DNA of 64,000 bases from Centroberyx gerrardi (taxonomy: Eukaryota > Chordata > Actinopteri > Beryciformes > Berycidae): positions 13,893,572-13,957,571 of the forward strand of contig NC_136008.1 in assembly GCF_048128805.1 (NCBI RefSeq). The letters are read 5' to 3'. The notes beneath the pieces were generated by a model. The model saw only the letters and a list, made by a program, of their open reading frames with translations. It did not search any database and was not told the DNA's origin. Positions 62,880 to 64,000 of this stretch are shown here, in pieces; positions within the stretch are counted from its first letter, which is position 1, and the number at the start of each line of letters is the position of its first letter. The position numbers were made by a program, and so were the translations under genes.

Positions 62880-64000
62880 TAACCACCTTTAGTGCAATGT
62901 CTCCTAATATCATCCTAATGGGGGATTTTAATGTTCATTTTGATAACACTGATAATATGTTCATTAAAGATTTTAAAGCAATGTTAGATTGCTTTGATCT
63001 AACACAATATGTCAACTTTACAACCCACATCAAGGGCCATATCCTTGACTTAGTTTGTTGTTCCGGCATCACACCATATAACATCACCGCTGCTGAACTA
63101 CCGATCTCAGACCATAAAGCTGTGTTATTCAACACCAACCTACCGCTCAATAAAGCAAGGGTGCATCGTATCATATCATACTGCAACATCAGACATCTTA
63201 ACCCAGAAGATCTCAGCAATTTAATTACCTCGAACCCCGTTCCTGCTCCCACCCCCTCACTCCCGGATCTAATGGACTATTACAATGACAGTTTATCTTC
63301 TGCACTTGATACTCTAGCCCCTCTGAAAACACGGGTTGTCTCATTGGCCCATACTGCTCCCTGGTACACACCTGAACTACGTCAGCTCAAGGTTTTAGGT
63401 CGGCGCCTGGAGAGGCTCTGCACCAAGACTGGACTTGCTGTTCATAAACAAATGTATTTTTATCATATACTCCACTACAAAAATGCTCTCCTAATAGCTA
63501 GAACCTCCTATTATGCAAATATCATCAGTACAGGTGAAGGGAATACTAGAACTCTCTTCTCCACAGTGAAAAGGTTACTCAAACCACCTGAAACCAATAT
63601 GAACAGTAACCTTTCTAATGAGCAATACTCTGCTTTTTTGAAGTTTTTCAACTCCAAAATTAGTACAATTCATGAGCAGCTGGCCTCTGCTAACATTATG
63701 CAGACCAACTTACCATCAGCAAGCGCCATGAAACTGTCCCCATCCACTGTCCTGTGTGACTTCAGTCTTCCAACTGAAAATCACATTTTTGAACTTATTA
63801 CTAAGTCCAATACCTCCACATGTCACCTGGATCCAATTCCCACAACCCTAGTTAAAGCATGCTTGCCCTCTATCATTTCCCTGATAACCTCCATTATCAA
63901 CTCCTCTCTGTCCACTGGTACAGTTCCCCCATCACTGAAAGTTGCCATAATCAGACCAACTCTGAAAAAACCTGGTTTAGACTCTAGTGACCAAAACAAC
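62880..64000 (+). mobile_element. L2-like LINE, plus strand, open to window edge
   Basis: From ATG at 62897 the frame stays open for 368 codons to the last base. It begins inside the endonuclease (ILMGDFNVHFDN, later ISDHKAVLFN) and continues through the linker (LFSTVKRLLKPPE) to the start of the reverse transcriptase (HLDPIPTTLVKACLPS, then VAIIRPTLKKPGLDSSDQNN). The first part of the endonuclease is missing, so it is 5' truncated near 62880, as is usual for LINEs. The absence of stops suggests a young insertion. The rest lies outside the window. Confidence 0.85.

Overview
The window looks like nuclear DNA of a teleost fish. Genes are split into many short exons with GT-AG introns, (TG)n and (TC)n microsatellites are frequent, and the interspersed repeats are of fish type (LINE tails reading 'tttattgatcccc', L2-like LINEs, hAT-like and fold-back MITEs). 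The gene set (atp8b2, il6r, znf687, psmd4, plus riiad1) recalls human 1q21, so this is probably the fish counterpart of that block with rearrangements. Exon models were built by hand from splice sites and reading phase. All six complete coding models chain in frame from ATG to stop.

Layout. 307-3431 (+) is the 3' end of a P4-ATPase, atp8b2. 6071-13942 (+) is the interleukin-6 receptor alpha chain, 637 aa in 10 exons, with an unusually long insertion in the Ig domain. 14565-16905 is a composite repeat island holding a promoter-like block, GC-rich tandem repeats and a fold-back AT-rich tandem array. 17794-18969 (+) is riiad1 (91 aa). 21878-34350 (+) is an otoancorin-like gene of the stereocilin/mesothelin superfamily (1360 aa, 29 coding exons) with a highly charged extra exon. 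36131-41759 (-) is znf687 (1404 aa). 43012-46753 (-) is psmd4, the 26S proteasome ubiquitin receptor (375 aa). 47990-52620 is a decayed Ty3/Gypsy element whose retropepsin is preceded by a MYND-type zinc finger. 55135-58888 (+) holds two tandem CRP/SAP-like short pentraxins on a duplicated unit of about 2.3-2.7 kb. 60920-64000 holds two LINEs of L2 type arranged head to head; the right one is open to the window edge.

How the genes relate. Most are unlinked housekeeping or developmental genes held together by old synteny. The functional echo is il6r (cytokine receptor) about 45 kb from two pentraxins, whose mammalian relatives are classical IL-6-driven acute-phase genes. The most rewarding places for a second look are the split Ig domain of il6r, the (TG)21 tract that directly forms an atp8b2 splice acceptor, the composite island at 14.6-16.9 kb, the MYND-retropepsin arrangement, and the dated pentraxin duplication. 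No prokaryotic features, CRISPR arrays, tRNA or rRNA genes were seen.
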